64,000 nucleotides of DNA from Trichinella spiralis (taxonomy: Eukaryota > Nematoda > Enoplea > Trichinellida > Trichinellidae), in the NCBI GenBank assembly GCA_000181795.3, contig CM012955.1, positions 1,861,297 through 1,925,296 of the forward strand. Direction: 5' to 3'. A program made the translations under genes and the position numbers. Of the stretch, positions 1 through 12,100 are shown in pieces. Below the pieces are notes generated by a model, which was not told the origin of the DNA, ran no database searches, and saw only the letters and a list, made by a program, of their open reading frames with translations. Position 1 is the first letter of the stretch. Each line of letters starts with the position of its first letter.

Positions 1-3000
1 CGACCAGACCGGCTATCGACAACCAGACCCCTGTCGGCGTCGATCAAGCCAACCTGAATCGCATCCAACAAAGCCATCCGTTCACCAGTAGCCGGGTGAC
101 GTATTGAACACTCGTAAGGGTTGAAAAGACCTCTGATGATCGCTTGACGCAAAGACATCTGCTTCTTCGTGTCCGGATGCGTAAACAAACCGCTGGTCGA
201 ATCGTACCAGCCAAGATCGATAACTTTCTGCAGACTGTAGTCGACAAACGCCGCCGGACCTGCCAGCGCCGACTCTTTGTTCGAAACCACTCGGCGCGAT
301 TGCCTGCGAACACGAGTTTCGACGGTGTCGCGGGCGTACTGGGGCATGCCGAGCACGTAGAACAGCAGACCCTGCTTGGCTGCCTCTTGCAGCGAGCAAA
401 CTCTGGCGTCGCGCTTGTTGACGTACATCTTGCTGGTCGACTCGATCACACCCCACTTTTCCGCATCGCTGAACGTCAGCTCACGTTCAGTCAGCGCGTC
501 AACGACACGGAAATCCTCTTCGGCAACTTTGCCTCGGCGCAATGCTTCGTCCAGTGAAAACCGTTCGCCGGTCTGCTCGTCGACAACTTCACCAGTGGTC
601 GAGTTGAACGACCAGCCCAGTTCCGACTCTTCGCGGGTGCTGGTGCCGGTAGGATTGAAGCTCAACACCGCACCACCGCGACTAGCGCCGAGGCCAAACT
701 GGATCACTTTGGTAGACTGCCTGGTGTCGGGCAGCGATTCCGGTTCGACAAGCACAAGGTCTGCGTCGATAGCCGCCTGCAAACTTCGTCGCTCCTTAGT
801 CAACGGGTCCACGTGAAAGCCGGTCGGATCTAGCAAGCCCTGCTCAATCGCCTCGGCCGCGTTCAACGCGCCGCGACGTCCTCCGCGAACTTGCAAGTGA
901 CCGCTGTTCACAATGCCCAAATCAATCGCCTCTTCAAATGTTAACTTTCGGTCCACATCCGGCACAGTCAACATGCCGGTGTTCAAGTCGAGCAGACCTT
1001 TACGCTGCGCGTCGTAAATGTGCATGCCTTCGACCGGAACCACCAGACGCCCGCCTTGACCGCGGCTCGTAATTGCTCTGTAGGCAGACACACCACTGCC
1101 TGCACCGCCGCCGACTGCAGTCGTTTCAGTGATCCGTTGACGTTTCACCGTGGTGACAGTCTCTTCGACGTGCTTATCAGTCGTGTCTTTCGGCGCTAAC
1201 ACTTGACTAGTTTCAGTCACCTCTTCAGATTGGGATTCCTGGATCGTCGGTCCTTTGTTGCCTTGGTCAGGCACGATCCACTGAGTCGACGTGTCAATGA
1301 AACCAAAATCTACCGCCTGTTGCAAAGTCATCTCGCGGCCATCTTCCACAACCGTCTGCTTCAAAGGATCAACTAGCCCTTGATGCAACGCCTCGGCTAG
1401 TGTCATTTTCAAGCCGGGCTGCGCGGCAAAGTCTCGGGCTCGACGAGGGGTACGTTTCCGAGCCGACGATCGGGACGATTTGCCGGAAGCTCCACCGGAC
1501 GGCATCACCAATCCAGGATGGACGTTGAACAACGCCGACATCAGCAACGCACCGCGCAACGAAATCAAGCCCGATTCGTATGCCTGTCGTGGACTAAAGT
1601 GCTGTTGGCGGCTATTCAACAGGACCGCCTTTTTCGAATCGATTACACCTCGAGCCACCGCTTCGAGAACGGTCAGCTCAGCGGTGGCGGTTGCTGATGT
1701 CGATCGAGAAGATTGATGATGGTGATCTTTTTTAATCAAACCGGACGGCCGATTCAAAACCGACAATACTGCACTGTCGACAATTGAACAGTCCTGAGGA
1801 ATTTCATCCAACATGTAACTGTCGTTGGTGGCTGTGTCGACCAGACGTCTGGACGATAATACAATCACGCCGGCATCCAGTGCTTCGTTGAAGCTCAGCG
1901 TTCGATTCGCTTTGGTGTCTTTGATTCCTTTTATATCGAAAAAAGAATATCTCAACGGACTGACAATCAGACTCTTGTTCACTGCTTCTTGGATGCTGAT
2001 CGTGCGAAGAGGGTCATGTTGCACATACTCCCCAGTGGGCGTTAACAAGCCACGCTCCAAAGCGACGGCGATCGAAACCACATCACCTTCGTCACTGTCA
2101 ACAATGTGCGGCACGTCCGGCTCAAGAAGACCATCGGCTATAGCTTCTAACAATACCATCCGTCGTTTTGTGCCCGCGTCAACAAAACGCCCAGTTGAAT
2201 CAATCAAACCGCGTGCGTTCACGTCAAATAATGTCAACGGTTGCTGTATTAGCTCCCGTTCGTAAGCTTCAGACAAGCTGATCGTCTGCCGGTGCTGTGT
2301 ATCGGTGTAATTTCCCAGACGAGTGTTCAACACGTTGCGAAAGAGCGCATCTTCGACGGTGACACGGCGTCGTTCGGCCGTATTCACCACTTCCCGATAA
2401 TGCAAATTCACCAAGCCGGTCTTTTTGGAAACCGCATCACGCAAGCTGATCTTCTCACCAGTAACTCGGTCGTCAAACACGCCCGTATTGGCGTCAATGA
2501 AACGCTGTTCGATACATTCGGTCAGCGCAATGCCGATGCCGGGTTGCGTTGTAGGCGACAACGTTACGTAACCGTTGCGCAGTGCTTCGGTCAGAGGTAG
2601 GGTTTCGCGTGAAAAGCGACCGATGAAAGTGCCGGTTTGCAAGTCGATCACCGCTTGTTCAATCGCCTGCTGCAAATGCAACGGCGGCAATTTCAATATA
2701 CCCATTTTGATCAGCCGATGCACGTTGTCCATGGTGATCACACCCAATGTCGATGCGTCGAACAGTGACAACAGTTCACCAGTTCTGGGATTTTTCAACT
2801 GACGCAATTCTGGATCGTAAATACCACGCCTGATCGCCTCCATCAATGTGATCGATTCGCGTGTTTCAGGGTCATGAATGCCGTATTCCGAATTCAAGCA
2901 TTCGGTCAGCGATTGAGAAACAAAGCCACGTCTGACCGCCTCTTCCAAGCTCATACGTGAACCGGAAGTAACGTCAAAAAATTCCCCTGATTTCAAGTCC

Positions 3001-3180
3001 AACACTCCTTGTCTAGCTGCTTCTACGAAAGTCAAAATTTCCCCCGTTTGCAAATGCTTCACCGCTTCTAGTTCGAAAAATTTCGTTCGAATTTCCGTCT
3101 CCTCAGCGTACATGATCATGTCATCTTCGTGTTCAGAAACTTTGACCACGCCAGCCAGATCACCAGTTTCCTCCAATTCA
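1..3180 (-). other. vab-10: Plakin-repeat region (incomplete at left edge)
   Basis: The minus strand carries about 25-30 plakin-type repeats recognised by cores such as [81 protein letters not shown] and [15 protein letters not shown]. All are in one uninterrupted exon beginning at 4118. In plectin-type proteins these repeats bind intermediate filaments or form modular platforms. GC content here is clearly higher than in the neighbouring introns. The frame is open to position 1. Confidence 0.92.
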
Positions 3181-6100
3181 CCAGCTTCCCCCCATTCCAT
3201 TGCTTCACCAAATTGTCGTCCAGTCTTAATGTCCAGTTTGGGCAGCTGCCGACGCCGAGCTTCTTCCTCAGCTCTGCGCCGTGCCTCCTCTTCGGCCCTG
3301 CGCCGTGCCTCCTCTTCAGCTCTGCGCCTTGCCTCCTCGTCAGCTCTGCGTCGTGCCTCTTCGTCAGCTCTGCGCCGCGCTTCTTCGTCAGCCCTACGCC
3401 GCGCTTCTGCGTCAGCTCTACGCTGCGCTGCCTCTGCCTCGGCTCTGCGCCTTGCCTCTTCCTCAGCGCGACGCCGAGCTTCTTCTTCAGCACGCAATCT
3501 AGCCGCTGCTTCTTCCTCAGCCTGTTTAGCCCTTCGACGAGCTTCCTCCTCAGCTCGTCGCAGTTCATCTTCACGAGCCCTTTGCAAGCGCAGTCGCTCC
3601 GCCTCTTCTGCAGCGCGCCGCAGTGCCGCTTCTTGAGCTTTACGCCTAGCCTCCTCTTCCTCAGCTCTACGCCGAGCCTCCTCCTCAGCTCTACGCCTAG
3701 CCTCCTCCTCGGCTCTGCGCCTAGCTTCCGCCTCGGCTCTACGCCTAGCTTCCTCCTCGGCTCTACGCCTAGCTTCTTCCTCAGCTCTACGCCTAGCTTC
3801 CTCCTCAGCTCTACGCCTAGCCTCCTCGTCAGCTCTACGGCGAGCTTCTTCTTCAGCTCTTCGACGGGCTTCCGCTTCAGCTAAACGTCGAGCCTCTTCT
3901 TCAGCTCTGCGTCGCGCTTCTTCGGCTGCTCTGCGAGCTTCTTCTTGTTCACGCAGACGCCGCAGACGTTCCGCTTCCTCCTCAGCGGCTCTACGGCGCC
4001 TTTCTTCTTCCTCTTTAAGACGCCGAAGCCTTTCGGCTTCTTCCTCAGCTCTGCGGCGAGCCTCTTCTTCTGCCCGTCGGGCTGCTTCATCCTGAGCACG
4101 TTTTTGTCGCTCTTCCTCCTGCAAGCAGCACGCTAACATTGCGATCGTGATCTCGCAACTTCACATCCACCTATTTTCCGTAATGGCAGTTTTCTATTAC
4201 CTTCATACAATCCTTCTATAGATAGACTACAAAAGCGTAACCAGTGGACTGAAATATAGCTGTGCACGTCACAATACTGCAGCCTTTTCTCTTTTTCTTT
4301 CTTCCTCGCTTTCTCATTCACTCATTCTCTCTTTTCTCTCTTGTCTCTTGTGCTTTCTCTCTCTCTCTCTCTTCCTTCCCCCACCCCGTTTTTCTAGCAA
4401 CTCTCCAAACATGAGCGTGGTCGATAAATACAACTAATCATGATGATAGAGATAATTACACTGGAAACCTTCATTCAACTTGATTTCATTTGCACTCGAT
4501 TTGCTTAAACCTGCCTGACCTTTGAAAACGAAAACATTTTCCATCCAGTCCGTTGCGACAACGCAAAATACGCATAAACCACCACAAAAAAGCAAACCGC
4601 CAACGCAAGTTATTAGCATTTGAGCGCATTCATGCAACCACCACTGACTACCGATGATTGCGGTAGTACTACTGATAATAACTATACTAATAATATTAAT
4701 AGTGGTAGTAGTAGTAGCAGTAGTAGTAGTAGTACTAAAGGTGACCATGATTGATAATACTATAATGGTACGTTTGCATGAGATAAAATAATAGTGCACA
4801 GGTGTAGAATTTCATATGAGCAGCCCACGCTCCAAACGTACGTGGCGCATGCAAAACAAAAATAATTAAGCCCAGATGACCGGCACTGATCATGACACAA
4901 ATTTAACATGTCAGAATCGTAAAGCGCCATTCTACGTATAAAATTTGCCCTGCACATAAATAAACAAATACATATATATATTTGCTAACATAATATACCA
5001 TAACACCGACGAAACTGAAAAGTAAAAGTTAATAAATAACATCGTCATCATCATCATCATCATCAACAACAACAACAACAACAACAACGGTAACAAAAAA
5101 GCAATAAAATTCATATAACTTCCCAATACCTGTGTCTATTTCAAATAAATGTTTTAAAAAAATGAATCGTGTAATAGCAAAAAAAGAAAAATAAAAAACA
5201 AGATTACGTGAGTAATCGTATCTTGCTATAGCCGCCGTTACTGGCACTGTCATAAATACTTTCATTACGTCAAAGAATTCCATATATGAATATGAAAGCT
5301 AATAAGTGATCTCTAAATATCAGACATGCACAGCGCTTAATAAATACGGCGTTCTGTGCCATCTCACACTGTTCTCTCCTTCATGGATATATAATTATGA
5401 CAAAACAGAATGTCAAACATTGTCCCACTACTGCATCATATATGCATACATTCGATAGGCAAACTTTTCTACTTACCTCTCTCCTGCGGCGGTAGCTCTG
5501 CATCCAAACTTGAATAACATTACGTCGTTCCAATATAACAGATGCCAATTGTGAAAAGCGGCGATTAAAATCCTCAAGGTCTTTTGCTACTTGTCGATGA
5601 CCACTCATCGACGAATATGATCCAAAATTGAGTGTTGGATTTCTTTCCATTATTGAATCTCGATACTGACTTATACGCGAATCGTAAGTCTAAATAAATA
5701 TAAATATATATATATATATATATTATAAACAAGCGATTATCATAAAGTTTTCAATTTTTCAAAATTTACTTTTGCTTCCCGAATGAAACGACCACCCTCA
5801 CGATTCACATGTTCCACAGCTTCGGTTCTTTCGGTCAAATTTCTATATTCAGCCTAAAATTTCAGAAACAATAAGAACAGTTGAATAAAGAGTAAACATG
5901 AGAAAAATAAAGAAAGGAGAAAAAAAATCACCATCAGCAAATCCAAATGCTTCTGATATTCTTCGGGGTTCATGGATTCATCTATACGTAAATCATCAAT
6001 CGTTTTTTCTACGCGTTCCAGCCAGGCATTTTCATTTTCATATGCAGACTGATACTGCATAAGCACGCCTGTGGCGGATTCAATTAAATTCAATCTGAAA

Positions 6101-9100
6101 AATTAATAATTCAAAAATAGTACCAAAAGGAAAAAAATACATGGAAAAAGCATTGATCATTTTGAAAACTTTACCGATCAATAACTTGATAACAAATGTT
6201 CTCCCAACGGACGGTCAACTCCTGAACATCATCGTCTGCATTATTAATATCGTAGTGATCAGCAACGTTGAATCGTGTCCGCGCAACATGCTGGCGCAAT
6301 TTACCAACATTCGAAGATAAATCATCAAAAACTGCTTGCTGTTGTTGCAATAGCATTTGCACTGACTGTTGAATAAAAAGGAAACATGTATATATGTAAA
6401 TAATAAATAAATAAATAAATATATATATATATATACTTTTTAAATTATAATCTATAATTTTTAAGTTAAATTTTAAAAAAAAAGGTATTTACCAATAATT
6501 CAGCGTGCATATTTCGCAACTGATCAAGATTCGACGGCATATAATCGTATAAACACAAAGTTCTTTCGTGTGCATTCAAAATCTCATTTGCTTCAACAAT
6601 ACCTGTCAATACAGCTTCCACGGCCTTTATGCTAAAACAATGATTATTATTATTATTATTAATGATACTGCGTCAACAAATGATGAATATCAGTAATGAG
6701 AAAAATTACCTCTCGGCGTGCATTTTAGACGTTTCCCACAAATTTTCCCAACGAGATAGCACTTGCTCAAGCAAAGCGCGTTGCATAGGGGACGGATCCA
6801 AAATTTGCCTGAATAATTCTTGAATCATCGACATCTCGCTATCCAACGCTTGTAAGCCGTCTTCAAATTTCTGCAACAATATCAAATTATAATATATGAC
6901 AAGAAGAAGCAAGCTTCTTTCTCTAACGTGCCTTGTGTTCATCGGTGGCTTTGTCCCATTCGTCGGCAGTGCGAGGTATTGGATCAGCAATTCGTTGCAT
7001 CAGAGTTTTCCAAGAACTATCCAATTTTTGCAACAGTGTTTTGGCTTTGCGATCGAAATTTTCCACTACATCCGGATCCGGCTCCCTCTGAGCCAATTTG
7101 ATGAGCCGGTAGAAATGCTCGTTGGCGGCATTTAATTCGTCGCGCAACTGCACCGACAATGGATCGTCTTCATCCAACTCGGCCAGCAATTCGTTGGCGT
7201 CGTTATTCAATGCGCTCACCAGACCGTCTCGACTGGCCGGGTCCAATTCCAAAAATTGCTTCAAATCCCAACTACGGACTTTTCGCAGCGAATCCGAAAT
7301 AGCCATAAATCGGATCGAGTGGAAATTTTCCAACCACAGACGACGCATTCGATCGAACAACACCTGCAAACGTTGCAAACAGACGGCAACACGAGTGTCC
7401 GGAGGCGGAATGCGAAAAATCACTGACGGTGCTTCAAACTCCACTCCACCATGGAATTGCACCCGCCAGCGAACCAAATCACTGTTGTCGATCAATATGC
7501 ATTCGTCATCTTTGTGCACGACAATATCTTTTTCCAAATAATTGCACAATGCAGTGACCAAGATTGTTGTCGTGATACGTTCGCCACGTTGCCACAGTGG
7601 CGACAATGTGCGGCTACGTTCGCTCAACGAAATCAAAGTCTCGCTGTACCGATCCATCATCACACGCATTTCTTTTAACTGCGCAAGCATACTTTCGCAC
7701 TCGTCCAAATTTAAATAATTAAATCGACGATTGGACAGTTCTGTGAGGACTTGTATTTCGCATTCAAACCAATTCTCACAGTTAGATACGTCTTCCAAAA
7801 ATCTGCTCAAATTCAACGAATCTTGTAAATGAACTTCCAAACACTGGGTAAGACCAAGCAACCAATCCCACTGGGCTTGCATCATGCCAACATAAAGTTC
7901 AATCACTTCGACAGCCGGATGACGTTGATTCAACAAAGCTGCTCCCTGATCGTGCACATCGTTGAATTGAGCTTCGCGAAGTTCAATTTCGTGCATCAAT
8001 TGCTTGTAATAATTTTGCAGCATAGATAAATCCAGATTTGCAAAATCCGACCAATTACGAGTCACCTCGATCACCTCGCGTTCTTGGATCCACATTAATT
8101 CAAGCTGAGCCGCACGTACAAATGCTGTCAGCATATCTAGATCCAGCATACGCCCAGTTGAAAGCTTCTAAAAAGAATAAAAACCAGATAAATTGGAAGA
8201 AAACAGCGACAACAAGTAATAATTTTTAAAATATAAATTAATTGAAATCATTCTTGCTCACTTTCAACTGGGAGTAATCTCCTTCCAATTTGCTCAGATA
8301 GTTACAATATTCGTCTGTATCTTCGGCAGGAATGTCTGCCTGTAGAATGAAAATAAAATCAATCAATCAATCAATCAACCAGTCAAATATAACACAATAG
8401 AGTTATTAAAAATTTTCATTTTCTTTCTTTTAAATCCTACTTACCTGACGTGCAATGCACTGTTCCACAGTAGTACGAAAGTCCATTATTTCAGCGTGGT
8501 CAAGTTTGTGTTTCTCAAGCATATTGTCCAAGTCACTCAACTTTTCAGAAAACTCTAATTCCGATAATTCTTTCTTAAAATAGAAAAAACAACAATAATA
8601 GAAACCAAACAAAAAAAAACAAATAATAAATAAACAATTCACATACTATGCGTTGTTCAACCCATTGAATGTAGTCACAAACTTGGGTGAATATTTGTGT
8701 TTTATTACGACAAAGCCTTTCTCGTTCCGTTCGACTCACATAACTGTCCAACAATTGCAAACAGCCCTGACAACGTTGCAAATAGGCAATGCGACGTTGG
8801 TGCAAACCAAACACCCTAAACCAAACAACAGTTATAATCAATTATAATAAATAAATAAATGCATATATAAATGGCAAATTACTGTCTGTAAAAGTCATTC
8901 GCCTGTGGATGATTGCAACTACGAAGCACATCGACGTCGTGGAAGAAACCTTCTATTGGTGATTCCAAGGCATTCAAGCCATCAACAATCAGGTCGACCG
9001 AATCGTGCGATGTGTTATTATCAGCAGCTTCGATCTGTTGCAACAATTCGTCCAATTTTTCATTGGTGATGCCAATTTGCAAATTCAAATTTCGAGCTAA

Positions 9101-12100
9101 TTCATCCAAATCGACTCGCACATCACCGCCAAGAGCACGCTCTCGAGCTGCAAGTGCATCTAACAAATCTTCCCACAATCTATTCAATCTGCCTGGCGTA
9201 AATTCGTGTTCCACAGAAAATACATCTATGTTTGACAACTTTTCCTGCAAATTTTGAAAAAAAAAGAATTTTTTTCTCAAAACTTAATACAATATTAATT
9301 TAAATATGCTAATGATGATAATAATAATAATAATAATAATAATAAACCTCTAAATCTGCGTATTCTTTTTCCAAACGTTCTTTTTCACGATGCTTATGCC
9401 GCATCTCTTCTTTGCGAAATTCATCTATTTCAGCCAATAATCTCTGCACAAATGAAAAAATTGCATTCTTCTTATTAGTATTGCTATTTAATATATAAGC
9501 ATTCATAAAACAAACTTTTACTTCGCTTGGATGAGCAGACGCATTTTGATAGGAATTAATTGCCCGCTGTAACCAGCTTGAAAATTCTCTAGCCGACAGT
9601 CGATAACGCATAACTTCATCTTGAAACTGCAAAATAAATTGATAAAAATATCAATTATCATTATTCATATATCATCATCAAATCATCAGTAGAAATTTAC
9701 ATTCGGCATTTCCAAATTACTCAACGCGTTGTAAAGCATTGAGATGTAAACTGTCAAAGACTTTTCTTCTGGGTGTGAAACATCCACATCTATATGAAAA
9801 TTGAACAAAAAGTAGAATTTCAATGAATTTCTGTCATGATTTTTTTTGATAAAATTACCTTCAGGATCAAGCAATCTGGAAACTTGAAATTCCTTTTCAA
9901 ATAATTCAAACGCATTTTCTAAACGCTCTCGGGGTTTCATGCGGTGTAGAACTTCAGACCATTTGACCAAATCGGGTCTGAAAAAATACAGGCACATAAA
10001 AATCCAACTACTACCATTGTAATAAAATTTAAAATAACATTTTCCACACTGTATCTATATATCGTTCATGCAGTACTTTTTTTTTCGCAATAATTCTCCT
10101 CAACATTACCACAACACTGAATCTCAAATGACAACCACATAACTAATTTGTTTCAAAAAATGACGACTTTGTAGAAAAGTACTTCATACAAATTTAACTC
10201 GAATCGGGTAATCAAAATAAAGTAACTAGCACACTATAGAGTAAATGAATCATTTCAAGCAATCAGATAATTAACTGCAATGAAATGTACATACAGCAAA
10301 TAAAATATGATGAAAAATTAAAAACAAACAGTAACAATATCTGAATATAAAACGAACGATACATACAATAATCATATTATTTTATAATAATCCTATTATT
10401 AAATATTTCCATACAGTGCTTATAAATTGTCCAAATTTCAACATGAATATAACAGATTTGTGGTATTTATTACCTGAATCTGTGCAAAATTGCATTAAAA
10501 GCTAAACCATCACGCCAAGATGTGGTAAAATTTTGCACATTAACACCAGAATAGCCACTTGTTACATCTTGAACCCAATTCAACAGACCTTCTTTGGCCG
10601 TAAAACCGCCTCGGCGTTCTACCTCATGCCATGGTTCAGAAACCTGAAATAGAAAAAAGAAAATAGCATACATTTTACAAATGATAATTCAAATGGATTT
10701 TTATTATTTTATCATACACTGCCAATTCATAATATGCATTTTAAAAAAAATTTAAAAATAAAATTAGTTGCTAAATTCTTGTATTGGTCAAGAATAGAAT
10801 AGATGTTTCTCTTCTATTTTTTTTTGCATATTTTCTCTGTTAAAAGTTGATGAAAAGAAGAACGCTTAAGAAAGAACGCAACAATAGCTGCCTCGCCCAG
10901 TGATGAATCAATTCAGGTCAACAGTATATAAAAAGTAAAACCACATAAGCGATAAATTCCATTGAACGAGATTGACTAACAGACAACCGATTCCTTCCTG
11001 GTCTTGTTGTCGCATAGCATATCGCCCAATCTCCTTCTGCTTACCTAACCCCTCCCCATAAAATTGAAGCCGGTGACCATGGTCACCGCCATCAAACAAT
11101 GACCACAACAGTAATGACTGTACACGCACAACAAGACCGGTAAAAACTGGCCAATTGAAATAAATGACAGAGAAAATACGAAAGCGGCACAATGATTGAA
11201 ATTATACTGGCTTGGAATGAGAATATCTTTGATGGGAAATAGAAGACGACCGCAGCAACACGTTTGACATATTTAGAACAAGAATACAAGTTAAAGTGGC
11301 GTAAATTCACATTTTAACACTGCCAAGCTGAATCATCGTCGCTGGAAAAGCAAACACACCACAACAGGGCAAGATGGGAAGAAAAAAACCAGAATCAATA
11401 TTATTTGATTACTTAATTAAACGAAATCATGAAATTATTTTACGAAAGAAAAACAAATCCATAAACAAAGAAACCAAACCAAAACAGAGAGAATAAATGA
11501 AAGGAAAAAAATGGATTGAATTATTATAATATTGTTGGGTTTGTTTGTTTACTTTCACTAAACGTCGATCAGTTGAACGTCGATTGCTTGAACGATCCCG
11601 ATCGCTTCGGGTTTTCTTCACGCGTTGAACTTTTCGTTCGTAATGTGCGTGAGTTTCATAAGATGAGCTCTCAGAATAGCCACCACCACCACCGCCAGTT
11701 AATATTTGAGGAGCCGTTGCACCGCTACCAGCACGCCAATCAGCTCCGGACGATGGTTGTGCAGCAACGAGTAATGAACCGCTACCATTTTTGCCATTAC
11801 CATGATGATGATGATGATGACTGTCGTTGCTGCCGCCGCCTATTACAGTTGAAGAAGTTGACCGCTGTTGCTGGTGCTGTTGTTGGTGAGCAGCAACACG
11901 TGATTGTGGCGACAACGTCAACGGTTCGCATGTAACTTCGTGCTTGCGTTCGGCTTTTCGATGATAACTTTTCAATATCTTATACATGAGATGAGCGGAC
12001 AAGCCGAACAAGAGCAAAAAACCAATCAAAAATAATGCACAATTATACAGCGACAACCAAACACACTCGACAAGTAAACAGCAAGCGTCTGTTTGACGCA

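Larger units (their letters stand above)
4119..5476 (-). other. vab-10: Intron before the plakin-repeat exon
   Basis: About 1.36 kb without supportable coding sequence. It contains AGT (4701-4734) and ATC/AAC (5041-5088) trinucleotide repeats and a pyrimidine-rich stretch near 4290-4390. The acceptor used is TTGCAG|GAGGAAGAG at 4119/4118. Confidence 0.75.
5477..9626 (-). other. vab-10: Plakin domain: spectrin repeats with SH3 insertion
   Basis: Thirteen exons from 9626-9522 down to 5689-5477 encode helical spectrin-type repeats with spaced Trp and Leu ([74 protein letters not shown]). The largest exon (8167-6932) holds several repeats and the SH3. Length and order match the plakin domain of plectin/VAB-10. 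The last exon ends MQSYRRRRE and joins in frame to [11 protein letters not shown]. Confidence 0.9.

Noticed and set aside
3112-3884. Long plus-strand reading frames rich in Ser/Ala/Arg or Phe/Ser
   Set aside because: They are antisense to the Glu/Arg/Ala repeat of the spectraplakin; the repetitive codons keep other frames open. The minus-strand reading continues in frame with domains on both sides.
5029-5283. Frame with poly-Asp and poly-Val
   Set aside because: It is a translation of ATC/AAC microsatellites within an intron.
7122-7678. Plus-strand frames opposite the large plakin-domain exon
   Set aside because: They are shadows of the minus-strand exon 8167-6932, which has clear spectrin-repeat and SH3 homology.
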